NCBI RefSeq assembly: GCF_024753205.1
Contig: NZ_JANUGZ010000001.1
Coordinates: 186,001 to 250,000, forward strand
DNA: 64,000 nucleotides
From: Massilia aurea
Lineage (GTDB): Bacteria; Pseudomonadota; Gammaproteobacteria; Burkholderiales; Burkholderiaceae_D
Direction of reading: 5' to 3'
In this document: positions 1 to 9,600 of the stretch, in pieces
Numbering within the stretch: position 1 is the first letter of the stretch
Layout of the letters: every line of letters starts with the position of its first letter
Notes under the pieces: model-generated
The model's database searches: none
What the model was told of the DNA's origin: nothing
What the model saw: the letters and a program-made list of their open reading frames with translations, nothing else
Position numbers and translations under genes: made by a program

Positions 1-1133
1 GGAAGGACGGCATCGTCAAGCGCCTGACCGGCGGCGTGGGCGCGTTGCTGAAGAAACAGGGCGTGCGTGTGGTACGCGGCTGGGCACGCGTCCTCGACGG
101 CAAGACAGTCGAGGTGCAGCCTCACGAAGGCAGCGGCCAGGAACCGGTGCGCATCCGCTGCGAACATTTGCTGCTGGCCAGCGGCTCGCATGCGGTCGAA
201 CTGCCGTTCATGCCGTTCGGCGGGCCGGTGATTTCGTCGACCGAGGCGCTGTCACTGAGCGAAGTGCCGCGCCGCATGGCCGTGGTCGGCGCTGGTTATA
301 TCGGTCTGGAACTGGGTACGGCGTTTCGCAAGCTGGGCAGCCAGGTCACGGTTGTCGAGGCGGCCGAGCGCATTCTGCCAGCCTATGATGCCGATTTGGT
401 CAAACCGGTTGCCAGTTCGCTCGAGCGGCTTGGTGTCGAGGTGCGCCTGGCCACCTCGGTGCTGGGTATGGAAGGCGAGCGGGTCAAGGTGCGCGACGCG
501 TCCGGCGTCGAAGCCTATCTCGAGGCTGACCGCGTACTGGTGGCCGTGGGCCGCAAGCCGGCAACCACCGGCTGGGGCCTGGAACATCTGATGCTCGATA
601 TGAACGGGCGCGCCGTCAAGGTTGACGAGCAATGCCGCACGTCGATGCGTAATGTCTGGGCGATTGGCGACCTGACCGGGGAGCCGATGCTGGCGCACCG
701 CGCGATGGCGCAGGGAGAGATGGTGGCCGAGATCATCGCCGGCAAGCGGCGCTGGTTCCATCCGGCGGCCATTCCGGCTGTCTGCTACACCGATCCCGAG
801 ATCGTGGTGGCCGGCATGTCCCCTGGCGAGGCGGCAGCGGCCAACATCGACGCCATCAGCGCGAGCTTCCCGTTCAGCGCCAACGGGCGGGCGATGACTA
901 TCGAGAGCACGGACGGTTTTGTCCGCGTCGTCGCGCGCAAGGACAATCACCTGATCCTGGGCTGGCAGGCGGTGGGCGTCGGCGTGGCCGAACTGGCGGC
1001 AGGCTTCACGCAGTCGATCGAACTGGGCGCGCAACTGGAAGACGTCGCGCGCACGATCCACGCCCATCCTACTCTCGGTGAAGCGGTGCAGGAAGCAGCG
1101 CTGCGCGCGCTGGGCCACGCACTGCATATCTGA
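1..1133 (+). CDS. lpd: Dihydrolipoyl dehydrogenase (lipoamide dehydrogenase), 5'-truncated by the window edge
   Basis: FAD/NAD-dependent E3 subunit that reoxidises lipoyl groups of 2-oxoacid dehydrogenase complexes in the cytoplasm. The frame is already open at base 3, before any start, and about 376 residues are present against about 465 for the family, so the N-terminal FAD motif and the redox-active CxxxxC lie off the left edge. Visible parts are the NAD-binding GAGYIG motif (about residues 96-101), the second FAD motif ending in [15 protein letters not shown], and the C-terminal dimerisation domain with the [11 protein letters not shown]is-Glu dyad. A GTG at base 36 is only an internal codon. 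Which complex it serves cannot be told from the window. A hairpin at 1139-1163 follows the stop. Confidence 0.9.
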   Translation, partial: KDGIVKRLTGGVGALLKKQGVRVVRGWARVLDGKTVEVQPHEGSGQEPVRIRCEHLLLASGSHAVELPFMPFGGPVISSTEALSLSEVPRRMAVVGAGYIGLELGTAFRKLGSQVTVVEAAERILPAYDADLVKPVASSLERLGVEVRLATSVLGMEGERVKVRDASGVEAYLEADRVLVAVGRKPATTGWGLEHLMLDMNGRAVKVDEQCRTSMRNVWAIGDLTGEPMLAHRAMAQGEMVAEIIAGKRRWFHPAAIPAVCYTDPEIVVAGMSPGEAAAANIDAISASFPFSANGRAMTIESTDGFVRVVARKDNHLILGWQAVGVGVAELAAGFTQSIELGAQLEDVARTIHAHPTLGEAVQEAALRALGHALHI

Positions 1134-1138
1134 TGCAG

Positions 1139-1177
1139 GCGCCGTCCCGTCCAGGGACGGCGCTTCAGCCCTTTTTT
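1139..1177 (+). terminator. Probable intrinsic terminator after lpd
   Basis: A perfect 10-bp stem, GCGCCGTCCC (1139-1148) pairing with GGGACGGCGC (1154-1163), with a 5-nt loop. A run of six T follows, starting at 1172. The T-run is about eight bases from the stem, farther than ideal, so efficiency is uncertain. Confidence 0.6.
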
Positions 1178-1198
1178 CCTCTTATTGCCGGTGACTGG

Positions 1199-1834
1199 TT
1201 ACGCGCTGGTGGCCGGCGCGACGCGGGGCCGCTTGGACAGCGCGGTGCCAAGGCGCAACGCCGCAGCGACGGCCTCGTCGATCGGCGGCTCGTAGTTGCA
1301 TGCGATCCAGCGCATCGCAATATGGATCACACCACCGATAACGCCTGCCTGCAGCAATTCGTCGTCCAGCAGATCCGGCGCCACCAGGCGCGTGACAGCC
1401 AGACCAAATTCGCGCAGCGATTCGTCGAAGGTACGGTCCACGGCAGCACTCACACCACGGATCTCGACGAGGAAAACACGTGCTGAGCGGGGGTCGCGCT
1501 GAATCGAAGAGAAATAAGCGTAGAGCATGGCTCGCGAGCGCGCAATCCTGCCACCGCGCGCAGATTCTCCGGCCAGCAGCACTCGTTCACGCACCAGATC
1601 GGTGATGAAATTGTAGCTGTCGATCAGGAGCATTTCGCTATTCGCGAATGATTCGTAGAAGTAGCGCTCGGTGAGACCCGCGGCGTCGCAAACAGCCTTG
1701 ACGGTCGCGTTGTGATAGCCCCGCTCGCCATATACGCTGATGGCGCCGGCAATGAGGCGGTTACGCCGGTCGGCGCGACGCTGCTCAGGCGTCTGTCCGC
1801 GATAGGAGCGAGTGTTTGATATCTCTTGAGTCAT
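1199..1834 (-). CDS. TetR/AcrR family transcriptional regulator
   Basis: One-component DNA-binding repressor of 211 residues when started at the ATG at 1834. The N-terminal TetR helix-turn-helix is clear: RLIAGAISVYGERGYHNATV, then AVCDAAGLTERYFYESFANS. The C-terminal two-thirds is the variable ligand and dimerisation domain. An upstream in-frame ATG at 1873 would add 13 residues, but that stretch holds a perfect inverted repeat (1850-1866) that looks like the gene's own operator, so the downstream start is preferred. Neither start has a good Shine-Dalgarno sequence. It is convergent with lpd and transcribed away from the gene-poor region to its right. Its ligand and targets are unknown; autoregulation is the only inference the sequence supports. 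Confidence 0.85.
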   Translation of the reverse strand: MTQEISNTRSYRGQTPEQRRADRRNRLIAGAISVYGERGYHNATVKAVCDAAGLTERYFYESFANSEMLLIDSYNFITDLVRERVLLAGESARGGRIARSRAMLYAYFSSIQRDPRSARVFLVEIRGVSAAVDRTFDESLREFGLAVTRLVAPDLLDDELLQAGVIGGVIHIAMRWIACNYEPPIDEAVAAALRLGTALSKRPRVAPATSA

Positions 1835-1849
1835 TGCAACATTCTGACA

Positions 1850-1866
1850 CATTATCACTAATAATG
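1850..1866. promoter_or_regulatory. Candidate TetR operator
   Basis: CATTAT (1850-1855) and ATAATG (1861-1866) form a perfect inverted repeat around CACTA. It lies just upstream of the preferred TetR start at 1834, the usual place for an autoregulatory TetR site. Assignment is by position and symmetry only. Confidence 0.45.
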
Positions 1867-2216
1867 ATGACAATCTGCCATGTCAGTCATTGCAACGGGG
1901 TCAAGGGCGTGACACTCCCACGGGCCTCTGATTTTCGCCAGCGGACAGGAGTCAATTGACACGACTGCTGTTCAATTTCCCTATGCAAACTGGGTATTTG
2001 CACCCAATCCCATGGGCGCACCGGAACCCTATCCGATCGAAGGCATCAACCGTTGATAGTATGCTCTCGACTTTGGCCGAACACCGTTATCTGGCAGACA
2101 AGGTGACCAGGTTCATTCTAGTCCACCCTTGTCACTCCAGCGAGCCTTAACGGAACTCTCGCGGGGCGGGGGCGGACGCTGCAACGCGATCCGCCAGCCC
2201 CGCAGCAGGTCATTGC
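1867..2216. other. Intergenic region without a convincing gene
   Basis: About 350 bases between the TetR operator and the small acidic gene. A 64-codon frame begins at a TTG at 1956 behind AGGAG, but its product has no signal peptide, family likeness or neighbour to support it. No repeat or RNA gene was recognised. The composition is visibly more AT-rich than the flanking genes. Confidence 0.4.
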
Positions 2217-2567
2217 TTATTTGTTGTCCGCACCTTTCCCAGCGCGGTCGCTGTTACCGGCAGCGGCGACCTGGCTGCCTTGCGTGCCATTCTCGTCGGC
2301 CTTGCCCTGGAAACCTTCATCGGCCTGTTCTTCGGTCGAGCCGCCTGCCAGCAAATCATCGGTGCGACCGAGCTGTTGCAATCCGCCGCCAGCCGTTTCG
2401 GCCTCGCTTTCGCTATTCGTTCCCGGCGCTGCCTGCTTGCTGCCGCTACCGGCGACGTCGCCGGTCGAACCAGCGCCCATGGTGGCAACACTGGTCGTGC
2501 CGGTGGTGAGCTGGTCCCAGTTACGGCCCTTGACGTCCTGATCCTTGTTGTCGTTATCGATTGGCAT
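2217..2567 (-). CDS. Small acidic, low-complexity hypothetical protein
   Basis: 116 residues from the ATG at 2567, chosen because AGGAG sits six bases upstream (2574-2578). Longer in-frame versions run into non-coding-looking sequence. The product is very hydrophilic and rich in Gly, Asp, Glu, Ser, Thr and Gln, with no hydrophobic core, signal peptide or cysteines. It begins MPIDNDNKDQDVKGRNWDQL and ends in a Gly/Asp/Lys tail. It is probably intrinsically disordered, in the style of small stress-related proteins of this family of bacteria, but no function can be assigned. It is divergent from the DMT transporter gene. Confidence 0.6.
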   Translation of the reverse strand: MPIDNDNKDQDVKGRNWDQLTTGTTSVATMGAGSTGDVAGSGSKQAAPGTNSESEAETAGGGLQQLGRTDDLLAGGSTEEQADEGFQGKADENGTQGSQVAAAGNSDRAGKGADNK

Positions 2568-2763
2568 GCGGTGCTCCTGATGTGTGATGGATGCAGCTAT
2601 CTTATGCCGATCGTACGCCGCCGCCATAGGCGTGTGCGCCCGTTTGCTGTAGGACTTGGGGCACTCAGTGGCGGGCCGCCACTGAGTGCGCGTCAACTCT
2701 CGCTTTGGCAGCCTGAGCCGCTGCTAGAATGCCCGGCTGACGGGATCACGGGAAGGAACAGGC

Positions 2764-3717
2764 ATGGGGATCGGTGTGTTGTGCGGCTTGCTGGCTGGCG
2801 CCATGTGGGGCATCGTGTTCATTGCGCCGGCCTTTCTGGCCGCGTTCACACCGCTGCAACTGACCGTCGGGCGCTATCTGGCCTACGGCGCCATCGCCCT
2901 CGTGCTCCTGGGCCCGCGCCTGCGCGACCTCCTCGCCAGCCTGTGCCGGGCCGACCTGTACGCGCTCGCGCGCCACGCGCTGGCCGGTAACCTCGTGTAT
3001 TACGTGCTGCTGGCGTATGGCGTGCAGTATGCGGGGGTCGGGCCGACCTCGCTGATCGTCGGCATGGTGCCGCTGGTGGTCACGCTGCTCGGTCGTCATG
3101 ACCATGGCGCCGTGCCGCTGCGGCGCATGCTGGCCCCGTTGCTGCTGGTCGCGGTCGGCATCGCCTGCATCAACATCGACACGTTCATGCATGCACCGGT
3201 CGATGCCTCCGGCATCGCCATCGCGGGCGGCGTGCTGTGCGCCACTGGCGCCTTGCTGTGCTGGAGCTGGTACGCGCTCGACAATGCGCGCTACCTGAAG
3301 AACAACCCGCGCTTTAGCAGCGGCGAATGGTCGGCGCTGTACGGCCTGGCCACCGGCGTGTTGTCCCTGGTGCTGGCACCGTTCGCGTTCTGGGATGCCG
3401 GCGGGCCCGTGGCGGGCGAGCGCGACTGGACCGTGTTCTGGGTCTGCAACGCCCTGCTGGCGCTGGGGGCGTCGGTCATTGGCAATCATTTCTGGAACGT
3501 GGCGAGCCGCCGCGTGCCCGTCACGCTGACGGGCCAGCTGATCCTGTTCGAAACATTGTTCGCGCTGCTGTACGGCTGCATCTATCGCGGCGCCGGGCCA
3601 CGGCCACTGGAACTGGCGGCAATCGCGCTGCTGATCGCCGGCGTGGCCTGGTCGGTCAGACTGCACGGCGCCGTCGGGAATGACAAAATCATCAGTCCTG
3701 ATGCCGAGCTTCATTGA
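2764..3717 (+). CDS. EamA/DMT-family transporter (drug/metabolite exporter)
   Basis: A 317-residue inner-membrane protein with about ten hydrophobic segments in two EamA-like halves (roughly residues 3-130 and 150-310), the usual length and architecture of the drug/metabolite transporter superfamily. The first segment carries the family-typical GLLAGAMWGIVFIAPAFLA pattern. AAGGAA a few bases upstream supports the ATG at 2764. Family members export amino acids, purines or small toxic metabolites; the substrate here is not predictable. It stands alone, divergent from the acidic-protein gene. Confidence 0.85.
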   Translation: MGIGVLCGLLAGAMWGIVFIAPAFLAAFTPLQLTVGRYLAYGAIALVLLGPRLRDLLASLCRADLYALARHALAGNLVYYVLLAYGVQYAGVGPTSLIVGMVPLVVTLLGRHDHGAVPLRRMLAPLLLVAVGIACINIDTFMHAPVDASGIAIAGGVLCATGALLCWSWYALDNARYLKNNPRFSSGEWSALYGLATGVLSLVLAPFAFWDAGGPVAGERDWTVFWVCNALLALGASVIGNHFWNVASRRVPVTLTGQLILFETLFALLYGCIYRGAGPRPLELAAIALLIAGVAWSVRLHGAVGNDKIISPDAELH

Positions 3718-3806
3718 CAGATTATTCAGTCAACGCGCCGACCGTTGCGTACAGGTGTCATTTTTGTTCAATTAACTTTCCGGGACTATTTCGCCTCAGG
3801 ATGTAC

Positions 3807-3815
3807 TGCTAGACT
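3807..3815 (+). promoter_or_regulatory. Possible extended -10 promoter for the TonB receptor
   Basis: TGCTAGACT is an extended -10 element about 105 bases before the receptor start. No good -35 hexamer is placed at the right distance, so this is a weak call. Confidence 0.25.
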
Positions 3816-3920
3816 CTCGGGCGTGGAATTGCCCAGCGCAATTTAATTTACCACAAAGAACAACATCGGACATGCGTTGGCCACGACGGGCACGCATCCG
3901 TCCCACCGGGAGTCTTCGCA

Positions 3921-6179
3921 ATGACAGCAACACCAGTCCGCCCAGCGCACACGCTGCTGGCTGCGGCCGTATCCAGTATCGTCTGCAGTATCGCCACGGC
4001 GCAAACCGTCCCTGTCCAACACGGCGGAGATGACACCGGCCTGGAAATGCCGGAAGTCGTCGTCACCGCGCAGCGCACCGAATCGCTGGCGTCGCGTACG
4101 CCGCTCGCGATCAGTGTCCTGTCCGGCGAACAGCTGCGCGATCTCGGCGCCGACAGCCCCGGCACCATCGGCCCGCGCCTGCCGAATGTGTATATCGACC
4201 AGGCGTTCTCGGGCCTGCGTCTGACGATCCGCGGCATCAGCAACAGCGACACCACCGACAAGGGCGATCCGTCGGCCGCCTTCATGCTCGACGGCGTGTA
4301 TATCGCACGGCCTGCCGCCCAGAGCGGCAACTTTCTGGACATCGACCGCGTCGAAGTACTGCGTGGCCCGCAGGGCACGCTGTATGGCCGCAACACGACC
4401 GCCGGCCTGGTCAACGTGATCTCGAACCTGCCGACCGATCGCTTCGAGGGCGCCATCGGGTTCGAGGCGGGCACCTACGACAGGCGCAAGATCGACGGCG
4501 TCATCAATGTGCCGGTGAACGACATGCTGGCGCTGCGCGCTGCCTTGAGCAAGCTGACGCATGACGCCTACCTGAACAACGGCCAGGGCACGCTGCTGCG
4601 TCCCGGCATGGACCAGGACGACCGTGACGCGCGCCTGAGCGCGAAGCTCGCACTGGGCCGCGACGCCACGCTGGTGCTGCGCTACGATCACGGCCAGGCC
4701 AAAGGCAATAACGACCGCTTCGTGCCGGACACGAACTTTTACACCGGCGTGGCCAGCGGCACGCCCGTGTACCGCGACAGCACGACCGACGAACGCCTGA
4801 CCAACAGCTTCCGCCCGCCGAACATGACGCCCGTGCAGGGCTGGCAAGACCGCGTGGCACAGGGCTGGTCCGCCGACCTGCGCTGGGATCTGGGGCCCGC
4901 CACCCTGTATTACCTGGGCGCGCGGCGCAAGCTGGACCAGGAACTGCGCCAGAACTACTATTACCGCGTGGCCCCGCGACTCGCCCTTGGCGTGATCAAC
5001 AACTACGACAGCCACAACGAGCAGGATTCGCACGAGCTGCGCCTGGCCACCAATGGCGCCGGCCCGCTCAGCGCCCAGGGCGGCTTCTACTACTTCAGCG
5101 AAACGTCCGACACGTCGTATGCGTTCCAGGGCCTGCAAGCGGTCGGCCTGCCGCCGTACTACGCGTTTCCGCTCGTGACCGAAGCGCGCAGTCGCGCCGT
5201 GTTCGGCCAGCTGACCTGGCGCGTGATCGACGGCCTGCGCCTGACCGCCGGCGCGCGCCGTACCGAAGACGACAAGGACCGCGTCGGCTCCACCGATTTC
5301 CGGCAAGGGCCCGTGTTCAACGCCGCCACCGACCGGCGCCTGCTCAACGCGGCCGAACTGAATACCGCGCGCACGACCTGGCGCCTGGGTCTCGACTACG
5401 ACCTGCTCCCCACCACGCTGCTGTATGGCAGCCTGGCCACCGGCTACAAGGCGGGCGGCTTCAACGATGGCTGCATCGCCGGCACGACCGCGCTGGGCAT
5501 CGCCTGCCCGGCGGCAGTGGCCGTGCCGGAAAGCGCGCTGTACTACCAGCCGGAAGAACTGCGCGCCTGGGAAGCGGGCGTCAAGTCGCGCCTGTGGGGT
5601 GGCCGCGTTACCGTCAACGCCGCCGCCTTCGTGTACGACTACACGAATCTGCAACTGAGTGGCACCGCCATCGTCTCGGGCGCCCCGCGCATCCTGACCG
5701 GCAATGCCGGCGTTGCCCGCTCGCGCGGCCTGGAACTCGATGGCGACATCCGCGTCGGCAGCAACGGGCGCCTCAGCTACGGCGCGACCGCACTCGACGC
5801 GCATTACGTGACGTACAACCCGACCCCCACCGCGTCATGGGCCGGGCGCAAGCTCGATCGCGCGCCGAGCCATGTCTATACGCTCGGCTACGAGCACCGC
5901 TTCGGCGTGTTTGGCGGGCAGCTGCATGCAGGCGTGTTCTCGCGCCGCAGCGCCGAGTATGTAATCACGATCCCGAGCCAGCTGCTCGAATACCGGATCC
6001 CGGCGCACACGACCACCGACGCCACGCTGCGCTACGCCCCGGCCGGCGGCGCCTGGAGTCTGCTGGCGCGCGTGCGCAACCTGGAAAATTCGGTGCGCCC
6101 GTCGCTGATCGACAGCTTCGGCATGACCACACCGACGGCGCCCCGCACCGCCGACGTGCGCCTCGATCTGCGCTTCTGA
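3921..6179 (+). CDS. TonB-dependent outer-membrane receptor
   Basis: A 752-residue outer-membrane transporter. The N-terminus has a Sec signal peptide ending near IATAQ (about residue 28), followed by a TonB box (EVVVTAQR). The plug domain shows the typical RIEVLRGPQG-like stretch (here DRVEVLRGPQGTLYGRNTTA), and the remainder is a 22-strand barrel ending in the terminal aromatic motif RLDLRF. The overall pattern resembles the large TonB receptor group used for carbohydrates, aromatics or siderophores rather than any one named receptor. No transport partner, TonB gene or iron regulator is adjacent, so the ligand is unknown. The next genes encode a signalling kinase pair that may or may not be related. 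Confidence 0.92.
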   Translation: MTATPVRPAHTLLAAAVSSIVCSIATAQTVPVQHGGDDTGLEMPEVVVTAQRTESLASRTPLAISVLSGEQLRDLGADSPGTIGPRLPNVYIDQAFSGLRLTIRGISNSDTTDKGDPSAAFMLDGVYIARPAAQSGNFLDIDRVEVLRGPQGTLYGRNTTAGLVNVISNLPTDRFEGAIGFEAGTYDRRKIDGVINVPVNDMLALRAALSKLTHDAYLNNGQGTLLRPGMDQDDRDARLSAKLALGRDATLVLRYDHGQAKGNNDRFVPDTNFYTGVASGTPVYRDSTTDERLTNSFRPPNMTPVQGWQDRVAQGWSADLRWDLGPATLYYLGARRKLDQELRQNYYYRVAPRLALGVINNYDSHNEQDSHELRLATNGAGPLSAQGGFYYFSETSDTSYAFQGLQAVGLPPYYAFPLVTEARSRAVFGQLTWRVIDGLRLTAGARRTEDDKDRVGSTDFRQGPVFNAATDRRLLNAAELNTARTTWRLGLDYDLLPTTLLYGSLATGYKAGGFNDGCIAGTTALGIACPAAVAVPESALYYQPEELRAWEAGVKSRLWGGRVTVNAAAFVYDYTNLQLSGTAIVSGAPRILTGNAGVARSRGLELDGDIRVGSNGRLSYGATALDAHYVTYNPTPTASWAGRKLDRAPSHVYTLGYEHRFGVFGGQLHAGVFSRRSAEYVITIPSQLLEYRIPAHTTTDATLRYAPAGGAWSLLARVRNLENSVRPSLIDSFGMTTPTAPRTADVRLDLRF

Positions 6180-6486
6180 TCCGCAGATCAAGCCCCGGAC
6201 GTCGCAAGGAACGCCGATGGACCGCATGCCGCCCGAATTGCTCTCTCCAACGCTGCGCGCCAACGCTGCTCACGCGCCTGGCCGGACGGGCTGCAAGGCC
6301 TGATCAGCCTACGTAGCCTGGTAGCAGGCGCCATGGGCGCAATTCGGTGCCAACTAAAAGTTACACCAAGGAATCACAATACTGTTGCTGGCAGGGATGA
6401 CCTGCTAAACTGTCAATACCGCAACATCCCCCGTCAACACAGGGGCGCTGACGTCATCTCAACCAGACAGTTTGCGCCTCGCACCG
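6180..6486. other. Intergenic region before the hybrid kinase
   Basis: About 300 bases with no supported gene. It holds GCAGG-N5-CCTGC (6391-6405) immediately followed by the -10-like TAAACT (6406-6411), and a perfect 8-bp palindrome TGACGTCA (6449-6456). The kinase promoter probably lies here, but no full -35/-10 pair stands out. Confidence 0.35.
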
Positions 6487-6672
6487 ATGAATCCGAAGAT
6501 GATGCTCACGCCAACTGTCCTGCCCCGTCTTGCTGCAGCTCCCGGCGGCGCCGTGCTGCTGGCGCTGCTGCTGCGCGCCTGGATACTGGTGACCTGCAGC
6601 ATCGTGTTCGTGTTCCGCCTGCTGTTTCGCTGGCAGCCGATGCCTGCTGTCGCAGCCAGAGGTGCGGCATGA
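6487..6672 (+). CDS. Possible small single-span membrane protein coupled to the kinase
   Basis: A 61-residue frame from the ATG at 6487, or 66 from a TTG at 6472. It has one hydrophobic span, about GAVLLALLLRAWILVTCSIV, with arginines on both sides. Its TGA stop overlaps the kinase ATG as ATGA (6669-6672), the arrangement of translationally coupled genes. Against it, neither start has a ribosome binding site and the protein resembles nothing I know. It may instead be an untranslated leader. Confidence 0.3.
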   Translation: MNPKMMLTPTVLPRLAAAPGGAVLLALLLRAWILVTCSIVFVFRLLFRWQPMPAVAARGAA

Positions 6673-9600
6673 CGCGCTGGATGCGGCGCGCCATGTGCGC
6701 GCGGATGGCTTCCTTTGCCTGCCTGGTGGCGCTGCTCGTGCTGGGCATGATGGCCGCGACGCCAGCCGTGGCCCAGACCTTGCACCTCACGCGCGACGCC
6801 GACGTTGTCGATGCCTGGCCGGCCGTGACGACCCTGGCCGATCCCGCCAACGCACTCGACGCCCCTGCCGCACTGGCCGCCGGGGCGCGCTTTGCGCGGC
6901 CAGCGACCGCCGACGCCAGCCTGGGCATGCAGCCGGGGACGACCTGGGTCCGGATCCCCGTTGCGGTGGCGCGCGACGCCACCAACGGCTGGGTGATGCA
7001 GATCGATTTCGCGCTGCTCGACGAGGTCGACGTCTGGGTGCGCTTCCCCGACGGCCTGCGCAAGATCGCCAGCGTCGGACGCATGCAGCAGCAGTCGGGC
7101 GACGCGCTCAAGGGCCGCGTGCCCGGCGCCGTGCTGCGCCTGACGCCGGGCACAAATTACACCGTGCTGTTGCGCGTGAAAACGGTCGGCCCCAAGATCC
7201 TGCCGATCAGCTTCAGGCAGCCCGACGCTGTCCTGTCGGCCGAACTGGGCGAGCAGCTGATGCAGGGCATCCTGCTGGGCCTGCGCCTGACGCTGATCCT
7301 GTACGCGCTGGGCCAGTGGTATGCGCTGCGCGAACCGCTGTTCGGCAAATACGCGCTGCTGGCCACCGGCGTCACGCTGTATTCGGCCGCCTGGTTCGGC
7401 ATCGCCGGCCAGTATCTGTATCCGGGCAATGCCTGGCTGCTCGAACACGGCGCGGGCCTGGCCTCGATCATGGCCTCGTGCGGCGCCTACCTGTTCGTCG
7501 AGCAGTCGCTCGCGCGCCCCGGCCAGGACCGCATCTTCAGCCGCATGATGAAAACGCTGGCCGCGCTGTGCCTGGTCACCGCGATCGGCTTCGCCGCCGG
7601 CGTCATCAACCACAAATTCCTGGTCCTGATCGTCGGCACGCTGGGCATCATGCCCATGCTGCTCGGCCTGCCCGGTGCCTACCGGCGCGCGCGGGCCGGC
7701 GACGCCGTCGGCATTTACTTCCTGGTCGGCTGGGCGGTGGCATTCGCGGCCGCGTTCGTCACCGCGCAGCTCATCAACGGCAAGCTCCCGGCGAACTTCT
7801 GGACCATGCACGCGCTGGTCTTTGGCAGCACGTTCGACATGCTGGTGTTCATGCGCATCCTGGCGCTGCGCACCGAGGGGATGCAACAGGCAATGCTGCG
7901 CGCCGAAGCCAGCACCCGCATGAAATCGGAATTTCTGGCCAATATGAGCCATGAAATCCGCACGCCGATGAACGCCATCATCGGCATGAGCCGGCTGGCC
8001 CTGATGAGCGAGCCGGCGCCGCTGCTGCGCAATTACCTGAGCAAGATCCTGGGCGCGAGCGAGCACCTGATGGGGATCATCAACGACATCCTCGACTTTT
8101 CCCGCATCGAAGCGGGCAAGCTGCAGGTGGAAGCGGTGCCGTTCGACCTCGACGAGATGCTCGATCATCTGGCGAGCCTGACCGGCGTGAAGACCGACGC
8201 CAAGGGCATCGAACTGATCTTCCGGGTCGGCCCCGGCGTGCCGCAGCGCCTGATCGGCGACCCGCTGCGCCTCGGCCAGATCCTGATCAACCTCACTGGC
8301 AATGCCGTCAAGTTCACCGAGCGCGGTGAAATCGTGGTGGCCGTCGAGGTGCAGCAGGTCGACGACAGCAGGATCGTACTGGCCTTCACGGTCAGCGACA
8401 CCGGCATCGGCATGACGCCCGAGCAGCTGGCGCGCCTGTTCGTCTCGTTCAGCCAGGCCGACAGCTCGACCACGCGCAAGTACGGCGGCACGGGCCTGGG
8501 CCTGTCGATCTCGCGCCAGCTGGTCGAACTGATGGGTGGCGAGATCGCGGCGCGCAGCACGCCGCACGTCGGCAGCAGCTTTACCTTTACCGTGCAGCTG
8601 GAGATCGCCGAAGGGCATGCGGCGGCCAGTGCGGTACGCAAGGCGCTGTTGCTGGACGTGCGCGCGCTGGTCGTCGACGACAGCGCCACCGCGCGCGGCG
8701 CGCTGGCCGAAATGCTCGCCGGCCTGGGCGTGCACGCCGATACGGCCGCCTCAGGCGAAGAATGCCTGGCGCTGCTGGCGCGCGCCGCGCGCGACGGGGC
8801 GCCGTACCAGATCGTGCTGATGGATTACGTCATGCCGGGCCTGGACGGCATCCAGACCATCCACCGCATTCACCGGCATGCCCACGAACAGGGCGACATG
8901 ACGCCACCGCCGGCGATCCTGATGATCTCGGCCTGCACGCGCGAGACCGTAATGCAGGAGCAAGGCCAGAGCGACCTGCCGGTCAATGCATTCCTGCACA
9001 AGCCGGTCGGCCCGGCGCTGCTGTACCACAGCCTGTTGCAGGTGCTGCACCCGCAGCTGGGCGCGGCAGAAACGGTCGACAACTACCTGCCGGCGCTGGC
9101 CGACCTGCCGCGCCTGGATGGCGCGCGCATCCTGCTGGCCGAGGACAACGACAACAACCGCGAAGTCGCCCTCGACTTCATGGCCGCCGCGCGCATGCAG
9201 GTCGATATCGCGCTCAATGGCGTCGACGCGGTGCGCATGGCGCGGGCCGGCGATTATGACCTGATCCTGATGGACATCCAGATGCCCAGGATGGACGGCT
9301 TGACGGCCACGCGCGAAATCCGGCTCGACCCGCGTCTGCGCACGTTGCCGATCGTGGCCATGACGGCGCATGCGCTGGCCAGCGACCGCGCCCAGAGCCG
9401 CCAGGCCGGCATGAACGACCATGTCGTCAAGCCGATCGACCCCGACCTGCTGTTTTGCACGCTGCTCAAATGGATCGATCCGGTGCGCCTGAAGGGCCGT
9501 CCGGTGCCGCAGGCCATCCGGCCCGCCAGGTCCGCCCCGTCCGCCATGCAGCAGGTGTCCGGCCGGCCGCTGCCGGCGGTGCCGGGCATTGACTGGCGCA

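Noticed and set aside
1956..2150. A 64-codon frame starting at TTG after AGGAG
   Set aside because: The product has no recognisable feature and the surrounding composition is non-coding. The ribosome-site spacing of four bases is short.
3843..5804. A 653-codon open frame antisense to the first TonB receptor
   Set aside because: Its product is rich in Arg, Ala, Gly and His with no family likeness. Such long shadows are routine in GC-rich coding DNA, and the sense gene is complete.
6459..8735. A 758-codon open frame antisense to the hybrid kinase
   Set aside because: It has low-complexity Gln/Ala/Arg/His composition and no start signal, while the kinase domains on the sense strand are unmistakable.
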